Assembly: GCA_020846535.1 (NCBI GenBank)
Contig: JADLDR010000160.1
Coordinates: 1 to 42,609 of the forward strand
Direction: 5' to 3'
From: Armatimonadota bacterium
GTDB taxonomy: Bacteria > Armatimonadota > JADLDR01
Length of the DNA: 42,609 nucleotides
Part shown: positions 1 to 8,098 of the stretch, piece by piece
Position numbering within the stretch: the first letter of the stretch is position 1
Layout of the letters: each line of letters opens with the position of its first letter
Translations under genes and position numbers: made by a program
The notes under the pieces: model-generated
Databases searched by the model: none
Seen by the model: the letters and a program-made list of their open reading frames with translations, nothing else
Told to the model about the DNA's origin: nothing

Positions 1-978
1 ACCCAAAAACCCGAAGCCCTATTAGAGCGCATCATCAAAGCCTCTTCCGATGAGGGCGACCTGGTTCTGGACTGCTTTATCGGGAGCGGGACCACGGCGG
101 CGGTGGCGGAGAAGCTGGGGAGGCGGTGGATCGCCTGCGACCTGGGGCGGTTCGCCATCCACACCGCCCGCAAGCGGCTCCTGCAAATCGAGCACGTGCG
201 GCCCTTCGTGGTGCAGAACCTGGGGAAATACGAGCGGCAGGAGTGGCAGAAATCGGAGTTCGGCGGGGAGGAGGAAGCGGCGGCCAGGCAGATGGCCTAC
301 CGGCGCTTTATCCTCGATCTCTATGCGGCCCGGCCCCTGGGCGGCTACGCCTGGCTGCACGGCCTCAAGAACGGGCGGCTGGCGCATGTGGGATCCGTGG
401 ACGCGCCCGTGACGGCGGGGGATGTGGCGCAGATCGCGGCGGAATACCGGAAGGCGGTCGGGGCCGGGGAGGACGCCCCCACGGAGAACGGGGTGGATGT
501 GCTGGGGTGGGATTTCGCCTTCGAGATGAACGAGGTGGCCCGCCAGCAGGCCGAGGCCGCCAATATCCGCATGAGGTTTCTGCGGATCCCCAGGGACGTG
601 ATGGACAGGCGGGCGGTGGAGCAGGGGGATATCCGCTTTTTCGAGCTGGCCGCCCTGTCGGTGGAGATCGAAACGAGCGGCCTGACGGCGCTGCTGAAGC
701 TGACCGATTTTGTCATCCCGCCGGACGATGTGCCCCAGGAGGTGCAGCAGGCCGTCCGCCACTGGGAGCAGTGGATCGACTACTGGGCCGTGGACTGGGA
801 TTACCGGAACGACACCTTTCACAACCAGTGGCAGTCCTACCGCACCCGCAAGGACAGGTCGCTGCAAAAGCGCATCGCCCGCACCTACCCGGAAGCGGGC
901 GAATACATCGTCGTGGTGAAAGTGATCGATATCCTGGGCAACGACACCACCAAATCGCTGAAGGTGAGGGTGGGGTAG
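1..978 (+). CDS. DNA methyltransferase, C-terminal part (Type III Mod-like), cut by window edge
   Basis: The reading frame is open from base 1 and ends at TAG 976-978, so the start lies outside the window. The visible part begins with [12 protein letters not shown] (motif X of beta-class amino-methyltransferases), followed by [12 protein letters not shown], the FxGxG-type S-adenosylmethionine motif I. Motif X directly before motif I fits the beta-class order, in which the catalytic DPPY motif and the target-recognition region come earlier and are not seen here. Family knowledge: such enzymes methylate adenine N6 or cytosine N4. The roughly 270 residues after motif I are a family-specific tail ending in a beta-rich stretch. 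A helicase-nuclease gene lies about 940 bp downstream on the same strand with two small genes between, so I read this as the Mod subunit of a Type III-like system. The target site cannot be predicted. Confidence 0.85.
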   Translation, partial: TQKPEALLERIIKASSDEGDLVLDCFIGSGTTAAVAEKLGRRWIACDLGRFAIHTARKRLLQIEHVRPFVVQNLGKYERQEWQKSEFGGEEEAAARQMAYRRFILDLYAARPLGGYAWLHGLKNGRLAHVGSVDAPVTAGDVAQIAAEYRKAVGAGEDAPTENGVDVLGWDFAFEMNEVARQQAEAANIRMRFLRIPRDVMDRRAVEQGDIRFFELAALSVEIETSGLTALLKLTDFVIPPDDVPQEVQQAVRHWEQWIDYWAVDWDYRNDTFHNQWQSYRTRKDRSLQKRIARTYPEAGEYIVVVKVIDILGNDTTKSLKVRVG

Positions 979-994
979 ATCGAGGAGGCTTTCC

Positions 995-1330
995 ATGGGC
1001 AGACCCAAAACAAGATCAACGAAAGGCGGAAAAGCATATGCGCCCGTCCGCCCATCGCCTGCAATCTCGGGTCCGACAAAACGCGGCCATACCAATGAAC
1101 AAAAGTGGCAGCAGCGGATACGGCTTCTGGAGGACGATATAATGCGGCTTGAGGATACGATACGAAACATACGGCTTGAGATTCAAACGCTGAGAGACAG
1201 CCGCTCCGGAGAGGAAATACCGGAAATTTTCGATTTTACCCCCCACTCAGGCAAGCGCATGATGGGCAAAGTCACACAAGTTGAGGATGGCCCGTTTCGT
1301 TTCATTGACGACAATGGGGACGACCGCTAG
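995..1330 (+). CDS. Small uncharacterised coiled-coil protein in the restriction-modification locus
   Basis: This 111-residue protein starts 16 bp after the methyltransferase stop, behind a GAGGAGG ribosome-binding site, and its stop directly abuts the ATG of the next gene, so it is very likely co-transcribed. The first 33 residues are basic and rich in Lys, Arg, Gly and Pro. Residues about 36-70 form a heptad-like, charged helix (LLEDDIMRLEDTIRNIRLEI) that looks like a coiled coil. The tail is acidic. I do not recognise a family. Its position suggests an accessory or structural role in the restriction-modification operon, for example bridging subunits. That is inference from context only. 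Confidence 0.6.
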   Translation: MGRPKTRSTKGGKAYAPVRPSPAISGPTKRGHTNEQKWQQRIRLLEDDIMRLEDTIRNIRLEIQTLRDSRSGEEIPEIFDFTPHSGKRMMGKVTQVEDGPFRFIDDNGDDR

Positions 1331-1858
1331 ATGGATAAATATCCCTGGTACGATTCTGTCGAAGGCGGCGATCTGGAGCAGGGGGATATTCTCACGCGCT
1401 GCCCGATTGTCCTCCCTGATCCGGAGTTATCTTTCCCTCTGCCTGAGGATTATATCCCGGTCGTTGTCCGACAGTTGGATGTAATCGTCATGACCCAATC
1501 CTGCGATCTGGCAAACGATAAAGTGGCCGATGTACTATTATGTCCTCACTGGGATCTGGATCAGGCAGGGCAGATGGACAGCGCCTTCAACAAGGCCAGC
1601 TATCAGCAGATTTTAAAAGGCCATCGCCCCCGATATTGCATGCTTGCTCGTTCCGATATCCTCGATTCCCCGATGAATGTGCGTATTGTTGATTTCGGGA
1701 GCGTTTTTGGCTTGCCCAAAACATATGTGCGTCAAGCCGCCGCCGCGCAAGGCAAACGTTTGAGGCTGTGCCCACCTTACCGAGAGCATCTTTCTCAGGC
1801 ATTCGCCCGTTTCTTTATGCGCGTCGGCCTCCCTCAGGATATTTCTATATCGACTTGA
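1331..1858 (+). CDS. Uncharacterised protein with a QSCDL motif, restriction-modification locus
   Basis: This 175-residue protein has an ATG that immediately follows the TAG of the previous gene, implying translational coupling. It opens with PWYDSVEGGDLEQGDIL and carries a hydrophobic strand followed by VIVMTQSCDLANDKVADVLL. From memory, similar short proteins with an LEQGD-then-QSCDL pattern occur in other bacteria without an assigned function; I could not check this. The Cys-Asp pair in a buried-looking strand could be catalytic or metal-binding, but nothing proves that. There is no signal peptide or membrane segment, so it is probably cytosolic. The gene ends 62 bp before the helicase-nuclease gene and shares its strand, so it belongs to the same locus. 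Confidence 0.65.
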   Translation: MDKYPWYDSVEGGDLEQGDILTRCPIVLPDPELSFPLPEDYIPVVVRQLDVIVMTQSCDLANDKVADVLLCPHWDLDQAGQMDSAFNKASYQQILKGHRPRYCMLARSDILDSPMNVRIVDFGSVFGLPKTYVRQAAAAQGKRLRLCPPYREHLSQAFARFFMRVGLPQDISIST

Positions 1859-1920
1859 TATAAACGGTCTTGAAAAGATCAGCCCCACTTTATCCTTCGC
1901 TGACAGGAGGTTCTTAACCC

Positions 1921-4470
1921 TTGCCCCGGAGAAAGAAAGAGATCGGACAACTGGATTTGCTAGATGCGGGCGTCTCCACCGCGCCGTGCGTGCCCGCTTT
2001 GAGGGAGGCGGTGAGGCAGTGGCGGGAGGGAGGCTATAGGGGGGCGACCGAGATCACCCGGCGGCTTCTGAATCACTGGTTCATGACCGACCACCGGCTG
2101 CCGGGCGGGCGGCGGTTCGAGTATCACTATTCCCAGCGGGAGGCCGTCGAGACGATCATCTATCTCTTCGAGGCGGAGGGCGTCCGGCGGCAGAAAGACC
2201 TGGTGGAACGCTTCGCCCGCCGCACCGACCTGCGGCTCCTTCAGAGCGATGATTTCGCCCGCTACTGCATCAAGATGGCGACCGGCAGCGGGAAAACGAA
2301 GGTGATGGCCCTGACGGCGGCCTGGCAGTATTTCAATGCGGTGGCCGGGCCGGAGGCGGATTACGCGAAAACCTTTCTGGTCCTGGCCCCGAATGTGATC
2401 GTTTTCGAGCGGCTTCGCCTGGATTTCGCGGGAGGGCGCATCTTCCGCAGCGATCCGGTCATTCCGCCCGATCTGAAAATCTTCTGGGACTTCCAGTGCT
2501 ACCTGCGCGGGGAGGGGGAGCGGGCCGGGTCGCTGGGCGCTCTCTACCTGGCCAACATCCAGCAGCTTTATGCGAGGCCTTCTGCGGAGAACGAGGAGCC
2601 GGAGGCGATGGCGGGAGTGCTGGGGGCCAGGCCGCTTCCGGGCAGGCCGGAGGCGGAGGATTTCGACCGGCGCATCCTCCGGCGAGGCGGCCCGGTGATG
2701 GTCTTGAACGATGAGGCCCACCACACCCATGACGAATCCTCCGAATGGAACGGCGTGATCCGCAGGCTCCATGAAAGCGCCTGCGGCGGCCTGGCCGGGC
2801 AGATCGATTTCTCCGCCACCCCGCGCCACAGCAAGGGATCGCTCTTCACCTGGACGGTTTACGACTACCCGCTCAGGCAGGCCATCATCGATAACATCGT
2901 CAAACAGCCGATCAAGGGGATCGCGACCGGCATCCGCGAGCAGCCCTCCGAAATCGCCAGCGCCCGCTACCAGGCATACCTGACCGCAGGCGTCGAGCGG
3001 TGGCGCGAATACCGCCAGCAGCTCGAACCGCTTCAGAAAAAGCCCGTCCTTTTTATCATGATGAACAGCACGGCGGAGGCCGACGAGGTGGGCGACTGGC
3101 TCCGCGCCAAATACCCGGCGGAGTTCGGGGACAACCGCCTCCTTATCATCCATACCGACCGGAGCGGAGAGGTTTCGCAGAAGGAACTCGAAAAAGCCAG
3201 AGAAGCGGCCCGCCAGGTGGACAGCGAAGCCAGCCCTATCAACTGCATCGTCAGCGTCCTGATGCTCCGGGAAGGCTGGGACGTTCAGAACGTGACCGTC
3301 ATCGTCGGCCTGCGGCCCTACAGTTCCAAAGCCGATATCCTGCCGGAGCAGACCATCGGGCGCGGCCTGCGCCTCATGTTCCGCAACACTACCACCGGCT
3401 ACCGCGAACGGCTCGATGTCATCGGCAACCAGGCGTTTATCCAGTTCATCGAAGACCTGGAGCGTTCGGAAGGGGTTGTCCTGGACACCTTCGAGGTGGG
3501 CAGGCAAAAGCTGGAGATTCTCACCATCCGGCCCGACCCGGAAAAAATGGACAAAGATATATCCCTGCCCATCCTCAGCCCGGTGCTGGTCCGGAAAAAG
3601 ACCCTGACCGAAGAGATCGCCGCTCTCGATATCGATGCCCTGGAATGCCCCGTGCTGCCGCGCAGCGAAACCGACCGGGCGGCCCAGGTCTTCCGCTACG
3701 AGGGCTTCGATATCTTGACCCTGCAGAAGCTGGTGGAGCGCGAGTACAGCGTCCCCGAGCCGCAGACTGCGGAGGAAGTGATCGGCTACTACGCCCGGCG
3801 CATCGCCCAGGACTTGAAGCTGCCCTCCCAGTTCTCGGCCCTGGTTCCCAAAGTGAGGGCATTTTTGGCCTGCAAGGCCTTCGGGGGCGGCGTCCGCCTG
3901 GAAGACCCGGCCATGATCAAGGCGATCAGCAGCAATGTGGCCCATTACGTGACCGTCAAGACTTTCGCCCGCGCTCTGAGGGAAGTCATCCTGGAGCAGC
4001 TTGAGGCCAGGCTGCTGCACGAAGGCCGGAAGCTCTCCGAAACGCCTCCTTTCCCCTATTCCCGCCCCACCTGCGAGGCCCGGAAAACGGTTTTTACGAA
4101 AGTGCCCTGCGACAACGAGTTCGAGCGCGAGTTCGCCCGCTTCCTGGAGAGCGCCCCCGATGTGGAGGCGTTCGCCAAACTGCCCGAACCCTTCCGTTTC
4201 GTCATCGAATACACGGACTCCGCCCTGAACCTGCGCTACTACGAGCCTGACTTCGTGGCCGTCACTTCGGACGGCACGCGCTATCTGATCGAAACCAAAG
4301 GCCGCGAGGATGTGGATGTTGCCCACAAAGACCGCGCCGCCCGCCTCTGGTGCGACAACGCCGCCCACCTGACCGGCCTGCCCTGGCGCTACCTGAAGGT
4401 CTCCCAGCTCGAATACACGCGCCTCCATCCGATGCGGCTCGAAGAGGCCCTGGCGCTGGATGGGGTATAG
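1921..4470 (+). CDS. Type III restriction enzyme Res-like subunit (DEAD/DEAH helicase with PD-(D/E)XK nuclease)
   Basis: The 849-residue product has superfamily 2 helicase motifs in order: Walker A MATGSGKTK at about residues 119-127, DEAH box LNDEAHH at about 262-268, and motif VI QTIGRGLRLM near 476. A C-terminal nuclease motif follows, YEPDF near 773 and IETKG near 790, matching a PD-(D/E)XK core. Family role: ATP-driven translocation or sliding and double-strand cutting of unmodified DNA together with Mod. The start is TTG; an AGGAGG at 1905-1910 lies 10 nt upstream and no ATG is better placed. The length fits Res proteins of about 850-1000 residues. The gene closes the mod, 111-aa, 175-aa, res cluster. 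All key motifs look intact, so the protein is probably active. Confidence 0.87.
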   Translation: MPRRKKEIGQLDLLDAGVSTAPCVPALREAVRQWREGGYRGATEITRRLLNHWFMTDHRLPGGRRFEYHYSQREAVETIIYLFEAEGVRRQKDLVERFARRTDLRLLQSDDFARYCIKMATGSGKTKVMALTAAWQYFNAVAGPEADYAKTFLVLAPNVIVFERLRLDFAGGRIFRSDPVIPPDLKIFWDFQCYLRGEGERAGSLGALYLANIQQLYARPSAENEEPEAMAGVLGARPLPGRPEAEDFDRRILRRGGPVMVLNDEAHHTHDESSEWNGVIRRLHESACGGLAGQIDFSATPRHSKGSLFTWTVYDYPLRQAIIDNIVKQPIKGIATGIREQPSEIASARYQAYLTAGVERWREYRQQLEPLQKKPVLFIMMNSTAEADEVGDWLRAKYPAEFGDNRLLIIHTDRSGEVSQKELEKAREAARQVDSEASPINCIVSVLMLREGWDVQNVTVIVGLRPYSSKADILPEQTIGRGLRLMFRNTTTGYRERLDVIGNQAFIQFIEDLERSEGVVLDTFEVGRQKLEILTIRPDPEKMDKDISLPILSPVLVRKKTLTEEIAALDIDALECPVLPRSETDRAAQVFRYEGFDILTLQKLVEREYSVPEPQTAEEVIGYYARRIAQDLKLPSQFSALVPKVRAFLACKAFGGGVRLEDPAMIKAISSNVAHYVTVKTFARALREVILEQLEARLLHEGRKLSETPPFPYSRPTCEARKTVFTKVPCDNEFEREFARFLESAPDVEAFAKLPEPFRFVIEYTDSALNLRYYEPDFVAVTSDGTRYLIETKGREDVDVAHKDRAARLWCDNAAHLTGLPWRYLKVSQLEYTRLHPMRLEEALALDGV

Positions 4471-4480
4471 TCTATCCGTC

Positions 4481-4507
4481 ATTGCGAGGAGCGCAGCGAC
4501 GCGGCAA
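4481..4507. repeat. Short ATTGC...GCAAT inverted repeat
   Basis: The sequence is ATTGCGAGGAGCGCAGCGAC followed by GCGGCAAT, with ATTGC and GCAAT as complementary ends. A related copy is at 6787-6812 and a degraded one near 24466-24498, both also intergenic. Its function is unknown. Confidence 0.5.
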
Positions 4508-4562
4508 TCTCATCTTTAATCAGAGTATAATAGGGAAGAATCATCGGGCCACACGAGGGCGA

Positions 4563-4686
4563 GGTTACCTAACCCCCCGGCCCCCTTCCCGAAACGGGCA
4601 GGGGGAGGAACTGGTGCCGTAAAGCACCGCACCGTCTATTCCCCTCTCCCCGTTTCGGGGAGAGGGGTTAGGGGAGAGAGGTAACC
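4563..4686. repeat. Two-hairpin palindromic repeat, copy 1
   Basis: This 124-bp unit is bounded by GGTTACC (4563-4569) and its complement GGTAACC (4680-4686). It holds two GC-rich hairpins, one around GAAACGG in a C5/G5 stem and one around CCCCGTTTCGGGG, separated by a spacer containing GCACCGCACCGTC. It is the reverse orientation of the copy at 6950-7073 and has the same length. Unlike copies 2 and 3, I see no outer inverted arms. Confidence 0.75.
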
Positions 4687-4771
4687 CGGCTACCATCTCG
4701 GGAAAAGGGCTTTGGTCCCTTAAACGCGCCCTACAACCCACAGCACTGCAACCAACATCCACAGAGGCGAT

Positions 4772-6748
4772 ATGTCCATTATCGAGCAATTGTTAGGCAA
4801 AAACGGAACCCTGACCGATTTTCTGGCGGGGTACGAATACCGTCCCCAGCAGGTGGAAATGGCCCGGGCCGTGCTGGAGGCGTTCGAGAACAAGAAGCAC
4901 TGTCTTGTGGAGGCGGGAACGGGCGTCGGAAAGACCCTGGCCTATCTGATCCCGGCCATCCTGATGGCGAAGAAGGGGAAGAAAATCCTGGTTTCCACCC
5001 ACACCATTAACCTCCAGGAGCAGCTTGTCCGGAAGGATATCCCGCTGCTCGCGGAGGCGCTGGGAGACAGATACCCCTTCGAGGCGGTGGTGATGAAGGG
5101 GCGCGGCAATTACCTCTGCCGCCGCAATCTGGATGAATATATGGGCAGCCTCTTCGCCACCGAAGATCCGGACCTCTCAAAAGTGCTGGCCTGGGCGCGG
5201 CAGACGGAAACCGGGGATGTGGCCGACCTGGGCTTTTCCTATGCCTCCTGGGGGGAGGTTTCCTCCGACCCGGACCGGTGTACCCGCCAGCGGTGCGGGG
5301 ACGACCCGGGATGCTTCTACTACCGCCACAGGGAGATCGCCTTCGAGGCCGATATCATCGTGGTCAACCACTCCCTCTTCTTCAGCGACCTGATGATCAA
5401 GGCGGGGGACCCGGCGGCGGGCGTCCTGCCGCCCTACGACCTGGTGATCTTCGATGAGGCGCACCACCTGGAGGATATCGCCTCCAAATCGTTCGGGGTG
5501 GAATTTTCCAACTACCGCATCCCGACCCTCCTGGGCCGCGCCCGCAGGCTCCGCGACCCGGGCGACCGGAGCAAAGGGATCGTCGACCCGCTGCTGATCT
5601 CACTTCTGGAGGAGCGGGGCAACCGCCTCTTCGACCTTTTCCGCGACGTGCGCCGCCAGGAGTTCTTCTTCAGCGATATCGGCGAGCCGGAGAGGGAAAA
5701 GGCCATTCAGGAGGAGGCTCAGGGGATCGTCGAAAACCTGGACGACATGGGCCGCCAGTTGACCTTCGACAAGGAGCGCCACGATCCGGAATTGAGGGAC
5801 CCGATGGACGGCCTGCGGCGGACGTGCAGCCGGCTGAAAGGCGACCTGCTCATGCTCTTCTACCAGCCGCTGCCGGAGACCTTTAACTGGTGCGAGAAGG
5901 CGGGCGGGGAGGGGAAGGGCCGCCGCAGCCTGTGCGTACTCCGCCAGACGCCGGTTCAGGTGAGCAATCTCCTGGCGGCCCAGCTCTGGCCGAAAGCGGA
6001 AAGCGCCGCGCTCACCTCAGCCACCCTCTCCTGCTCCGGCTCCTTCGAGTACATCCGCTCCCGCTTGGGCCTGACGGAGTGCGTGGAGGCCATCGAAGGG
6101 TCTCCCTTCGACTTCGAGAGCCAGTCCCTGCTCTACGTTCCCGTCCACTTCGATCCTCCCTCCGATAAGGAGGAATACGCCCAAACCGTTATCGAGGAGA
6201 TCGAGCGACTGGTGAACATCTCGCAGGGGCGGGCGTTTGTGCTGTTCACCTCCTACCGGATGCTGAACGCCGCCTACAACGCCCTGATCGGCAGAATCCC
6301 GTATCCCACCTTCAAACAGGGGGAAACCTCCAACCCCAAACTCCTCCAGGCGTTCCGGGAGGCCGGAGACGGGGTACTCTTCGGGACGCACAGCTTCTGG
6401 GAGGGAGTGGACGTACAGGGCGACGCCCTCTCCTGTGTCATCATCGACCGGCTTCCCTTTTCCGTGCCGGACACGCCCACCAACCGGGCGCGGGTGGAGG
6501 CCATCGAGCAGGCCGGGGGCGACTGGTTCTATGAATACGCCATGCCCCAGGCCCAGATCCGGCTCAAGCAGGGCTTCGGGCGGCTGATCCGCACCCGCCA
6601 GGACCGGGGCGTAGTCGCCATCCTCGATTCCCGCCTGGCAAAAAAACGCTACGGCAAGGAATTCCTGAAATACCTCCCCCCCTGCCGCAAAACCAAGCGC
6701 CTCGAAACCGTGGCCTCTTTCCTGAACGGCGGAGAGCAGGAAGCGTAG
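4772..6748 (+). CDS. DinG/XPD-family ATP-dependent DNA helicase
   Basis: The 658-residue product is a superfamily 2 helicase of the DinG/XPD type: Walker A EAGTGVGKT near residues 47-55, DEAH box VIFDEAHH near 226-233, and a C-terminal motif VI in QGFGRLIRTRQDRG near 600. Four cysteines, one in NYLCRRN (about 116) and three in CTRQRC...GC (about 170, 175 and 181), match the spacing of the 4Fe-4S cluster of this family. Family role: 5'-to-3' DNA unwinding in repair and resolution of R-loops or replication-transcription conflicts. No N-terminal DnaQ-like exonuclease domain is present, unlike many Firmicutes DinG proteins. The gene stands alone between two repeat-rich intergenic regions. Confidence 0.85.
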   Translation: MSIIEQLLGKNGTLTDFLAGYEYRPQQVEMARAVLEAFENKKHCLVEAGTGVGKTLAYLIPAILMAKKGKKILVSTHTINLQEQLVRKDIPLLAEALGDRYPFEAVVMKGRGNYLCRRNLDEYMGSLFATEDPDLSKVLAWARQTETGDVADLGFSYASWGEVSSDPDRCTRQRCGDDPGCFYYRHREIAFEADIIVVNHSLFFSDLMIKAGDPAAGVLPPYDLVIFDEAHHLEDIASKSFGVEFSNYRIPTLLGRARRLRDPGDRSKGIVDPLLISLLEERGNRLFDLFRDVRRQEFFFSDIGEPEREKAIQEEAQGIVENLDDMGRQLTFDKERHDPELRDPMDGLRRTCSRLKGDLLMLFYQPLPETFNWCEKAGGEGKGRRSLCVLRQTPVQVSNLLAAQLWPKAESAALTSATLSCSGSFEYIRSRLGLTECVEAIEGSPFDFESQSLLYVPVHFDPPSDKEEYAQTVIEEIERLVNISQGRAFVLFTSYRMLNAAYNALIGRIPYPTFKQGETSNPKLLQAFREAGDGVLFGTHSFWEGVDVQGDALSCVIIDRLPFSVPDTPTNRARVEAIEQAGGDWFYEYAMPQAQIRLKQGFGRLIRTRQDRGVVAILDSRLAKKRYGKEFLKYLPPCRKTKRLETVASFLNGGEQEA

Positions 6749-6786
6749 CGGCGAATCTATGAGACCGCTCTGCCTCCTGTCATTTC

Positions 6787-6842
6787 ATTGCGAGAGCGAA
6801 GTCAGAAGCAATCTCGCCTTTGAAGGCATCCAAGGCGAGATT
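6787..6842. repeat. ATTGC repeat joined to an 11-bp perfect inverted repeat
   Basis: ATTGC (6787-6791) to GCAAT (6808-6812) mirrors the repeat at 4481. It overlaps AATCTCGCCTT (6810-6820), whose exact complement AAGGCGAGATT lies at 6832-6842, giving an 11-bp stem with an 11-nt loop. It sits about 40-95 bp after the helicase stop and could act as a transcript-end hairpin, although no T-run follows. Confidence 0.5.
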
Positions 6843-6878
6843 CAGGACTTTCGCTTAATCAGATCTGCCGGACGCCCG

Positions 6879-7158
6879 GTAGGGGCACGACCAAACGATG
6901 CCCCATAGCGATCCAGAGCAGGGGAAAGATCCTCCGGCCATGGGGGAGGGGTTACCTCTCTCCCCTAACCCCTCTCCCCGAAGCGGGGAGAGGGGGATAG
7001 ATGGTGCGGTCATTGACGGCCCCATCCACTCCCCCTTCCCGTTTCGGGAAGGGGGCCGGGGGGTTAGGTAACCATCTCTCAAAGCCCCGTACCCCGCCCC
7101 GGCGGGACTGGCACCTTTATCTTGATGCGTATGGGGCATCGTTTAGCCGTGCCCCTAC
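6879..7158. repeat. Composite nested-palindrome element, copy 2 (MITE-like)
   Basis: The outer arms of 29 nt, GTAGGGGCACGACCAAACGA... at 6879-6907 and the complement at 7130-7158, differ at only two positions. Nested inside is the 124-bp two-hairpin unit bounded by GGTTACC (6950-6956) and GGTAACC (7067-7073). The right inner flank (ATCTCTCAAAGCCCCG..., then CGGGACTGGCACC) recurs in the copy at 22290-22586. No open reading frame or transposase is inside, so if mobile it would be non-autonomous. No clear target-site duplication is visible. Confidence 0.7.
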
Positions 7159-7239
7159 AAAATATGGCGGCAACCCTGTAAAATAAAGGCGAAAGATTTG
7201 CTCTTTAACAAGCGAAAGCGTTCTTAACCCACAACACCT

Positions 7240-7932
7240 ATGAAACTCTACAAACGACCTTCCAAAACCCGCCCTGTGGCTGTTTTCTCGATCACGATGG
7301 CCGTTTTTATGGCCCTAGGGCTGCTCTTTTTCGCGTTGTATTACCCGCAGACGGAACTCTATGGCAGCAACCGGATGCTGGGGGGCTTCATCTATGTGCT
7401 GGGGCTGACTGTGGTGGGAAACTCGGCGCTGATGTTCCTCCGCATCGGCTCCGCCCTGATGACCGGCTGGCGCAATGAAAACAGGCTCCTGCTGACCCTA
7501 CGCGAGCTACCCGACAGCTTTACAGGCTTCACCAACCTTTTGCTCCCCGGCCCGGCCCGGCTCGATGTCGTCCTTGTGGGGCCGAAAGGCGTGATCGTGC
7601 TGGTGGTCAAGCACTATACCGGCAGGATCATCTATGACGGCAAGGACTGGACGCGCATCCGGCCCAACCGTAAGCACCAGCGCCTGCGAGACCTTTCCGC
7701 CCAGGTTCGCGCCGCCGAAAAAGCCGTTTCACAGGCGATCAAGGAGCGCAATGTCTCCGTTCCGGTCATCGGCAGGCTCGTTTTCGCCAATCCGAAGGGA
7801 ACCCTGGAGGCGGTCAAACTCCCGTCCCCTGTACTCCGCCCGGAAACTCTCCTGGAATCGATCACTGCGCTGCCCGACAAGCTTTCCGAAGAATCTTCTG
7901 CCAGGATAGGGGAGGCGATGAAAGGGCTGTAG
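7240..7932 (+). CDS. Membrane-anchored NERD-domain protein with altered nuclease motif
   Basis: The 230-residue protein has two hydrophobic segments (about 13-36 and 46-70), then a cytosolic region that resembles the NERD (nuclease-related) domain: an N-terminal NRLLLTLRELP helix, LDVVLVGPKGVIVLVVKHYTG at about 107-127, then a YDGKDW turn. In typical NERD domains the core reads D...(F/V)xxExK. Here the Asp (about 108) and Lys (about 123) remain but the Glu position is Val (about 121), so nuclease activity is doubtful. The role is unknown; NERD proteins are linked to DNA processing by fold only. No Shine-Dalgarno is evident before the ATG. The gene is monocistronic, and a hairpin at 7953-7978 may terminate it. 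Confidence 0.65.
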   Translation: MKLYKRPSKTRPVAVFSITMAVFMALGLLFFALYYPQTELYGSNRMLGGFIYVLGLTVVGNSALMFLRIGSALMTGWRNENRLLLTLRELPDSFTGFTNLLLPGPARLDVVLVGPKGVIVLVVKHYTGRIIYDGKDWTRIRPNRKHQRLRDLSAQVRAAEKAVSQAIKERNVSVPVIGRLVFANPKGTLEAVKLPSPVLRPETLLESITALPDKLSEESSARIGEAMKGL

Positions 7933-7952
7933 GACTTATCCCAAGAGAACGG

Positions 7953-7987
7953 CAGGGCCAGAAATAGCGATAGCCCTGGGCTTCTTT
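7953..7987 (+). terminator. Possible terminator after the NERD gene
   Basis: CAGGGC (7953-7958) and GCCCTG (7973-7978) form a 6-bp stem with a 14-nt loop, followed by GGCTTCTTT. The short stem and interrupted T-run make it a weak candidate. Confidence 0.45.
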
Positions 7988-8029
7988 ATGTCAAATTCGT
8001 AAATCTGTATTATGCCGCCATCGCCTCCA

Positions 8030-8057
8030 TTGAAAAAAAGTCCAGTTGAGGTATGAT
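8030..8057 (+). promoter_or_regulatory. Sigma-70-type promoter of the first DUF1559 gene
   Basis: TTGAAA (8030-8035), a 16-nt spacer and TATGAT (8052-8057): five of six matches in each box. Transcription would start near 8064, about 35 nt before the first ATG of the gene. Confidence 0.55.
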
Positions 8058-8098
8058 TTTTATGGAGACTTTTCTCTAACGATTTTTATGGGCATTAT

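Larger units (their letters stand above)
4471..4771. other. Intergenic stretch with two repeat types, no gene
   Basis: These 301 bp hold no supported gene. A short imperfect inverted repeat with ATTGC and GCAAT ends lies at 4481-4507, and a two-hairpin GC-rich repeat at 4563-4686. Both families recur elsewhere in this window. No clear promoter for the downstream helicase gene was found; a TATAAT-like string near 4526 has no convincing -35 partner. Confidence 0.6.
6749..7239. other. Repeat-filled intergenic region, no gene
   Basis: These 491 bp contain no convincing coding sequence. In order: an ATTGC-type inverted repeat (6787-6812), an 11-bp perfect inverted repeat (6810-6842), and a 280-bp composite palindromic element (6879-7158). 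The last 80 bp before the NERD gene show no clear promoter or ribosome-binding site. Confidence 0.7.

Noticed and set aside
1..4470. BREX or DISARM defence island
   Set aside because: No PglZ, BrxC, PglX, DrmA or phospholipase-D genes are seen; only mod/res-type genes with two small proteins.
1960..4482. An 840-codon open frame on the minus strand opposite the res gene
   Set aside because: Low-complexity, Gly/Asp/Gln-rich translation with no motif; it mirrors the GC-rich codon pattern of the res gene, which has clear helicase and nuclease motifs.
4563..7158. CRISPR array
   Set aside because: The repeats are palindromic, far apart, few in number and not separated by regular spacers.
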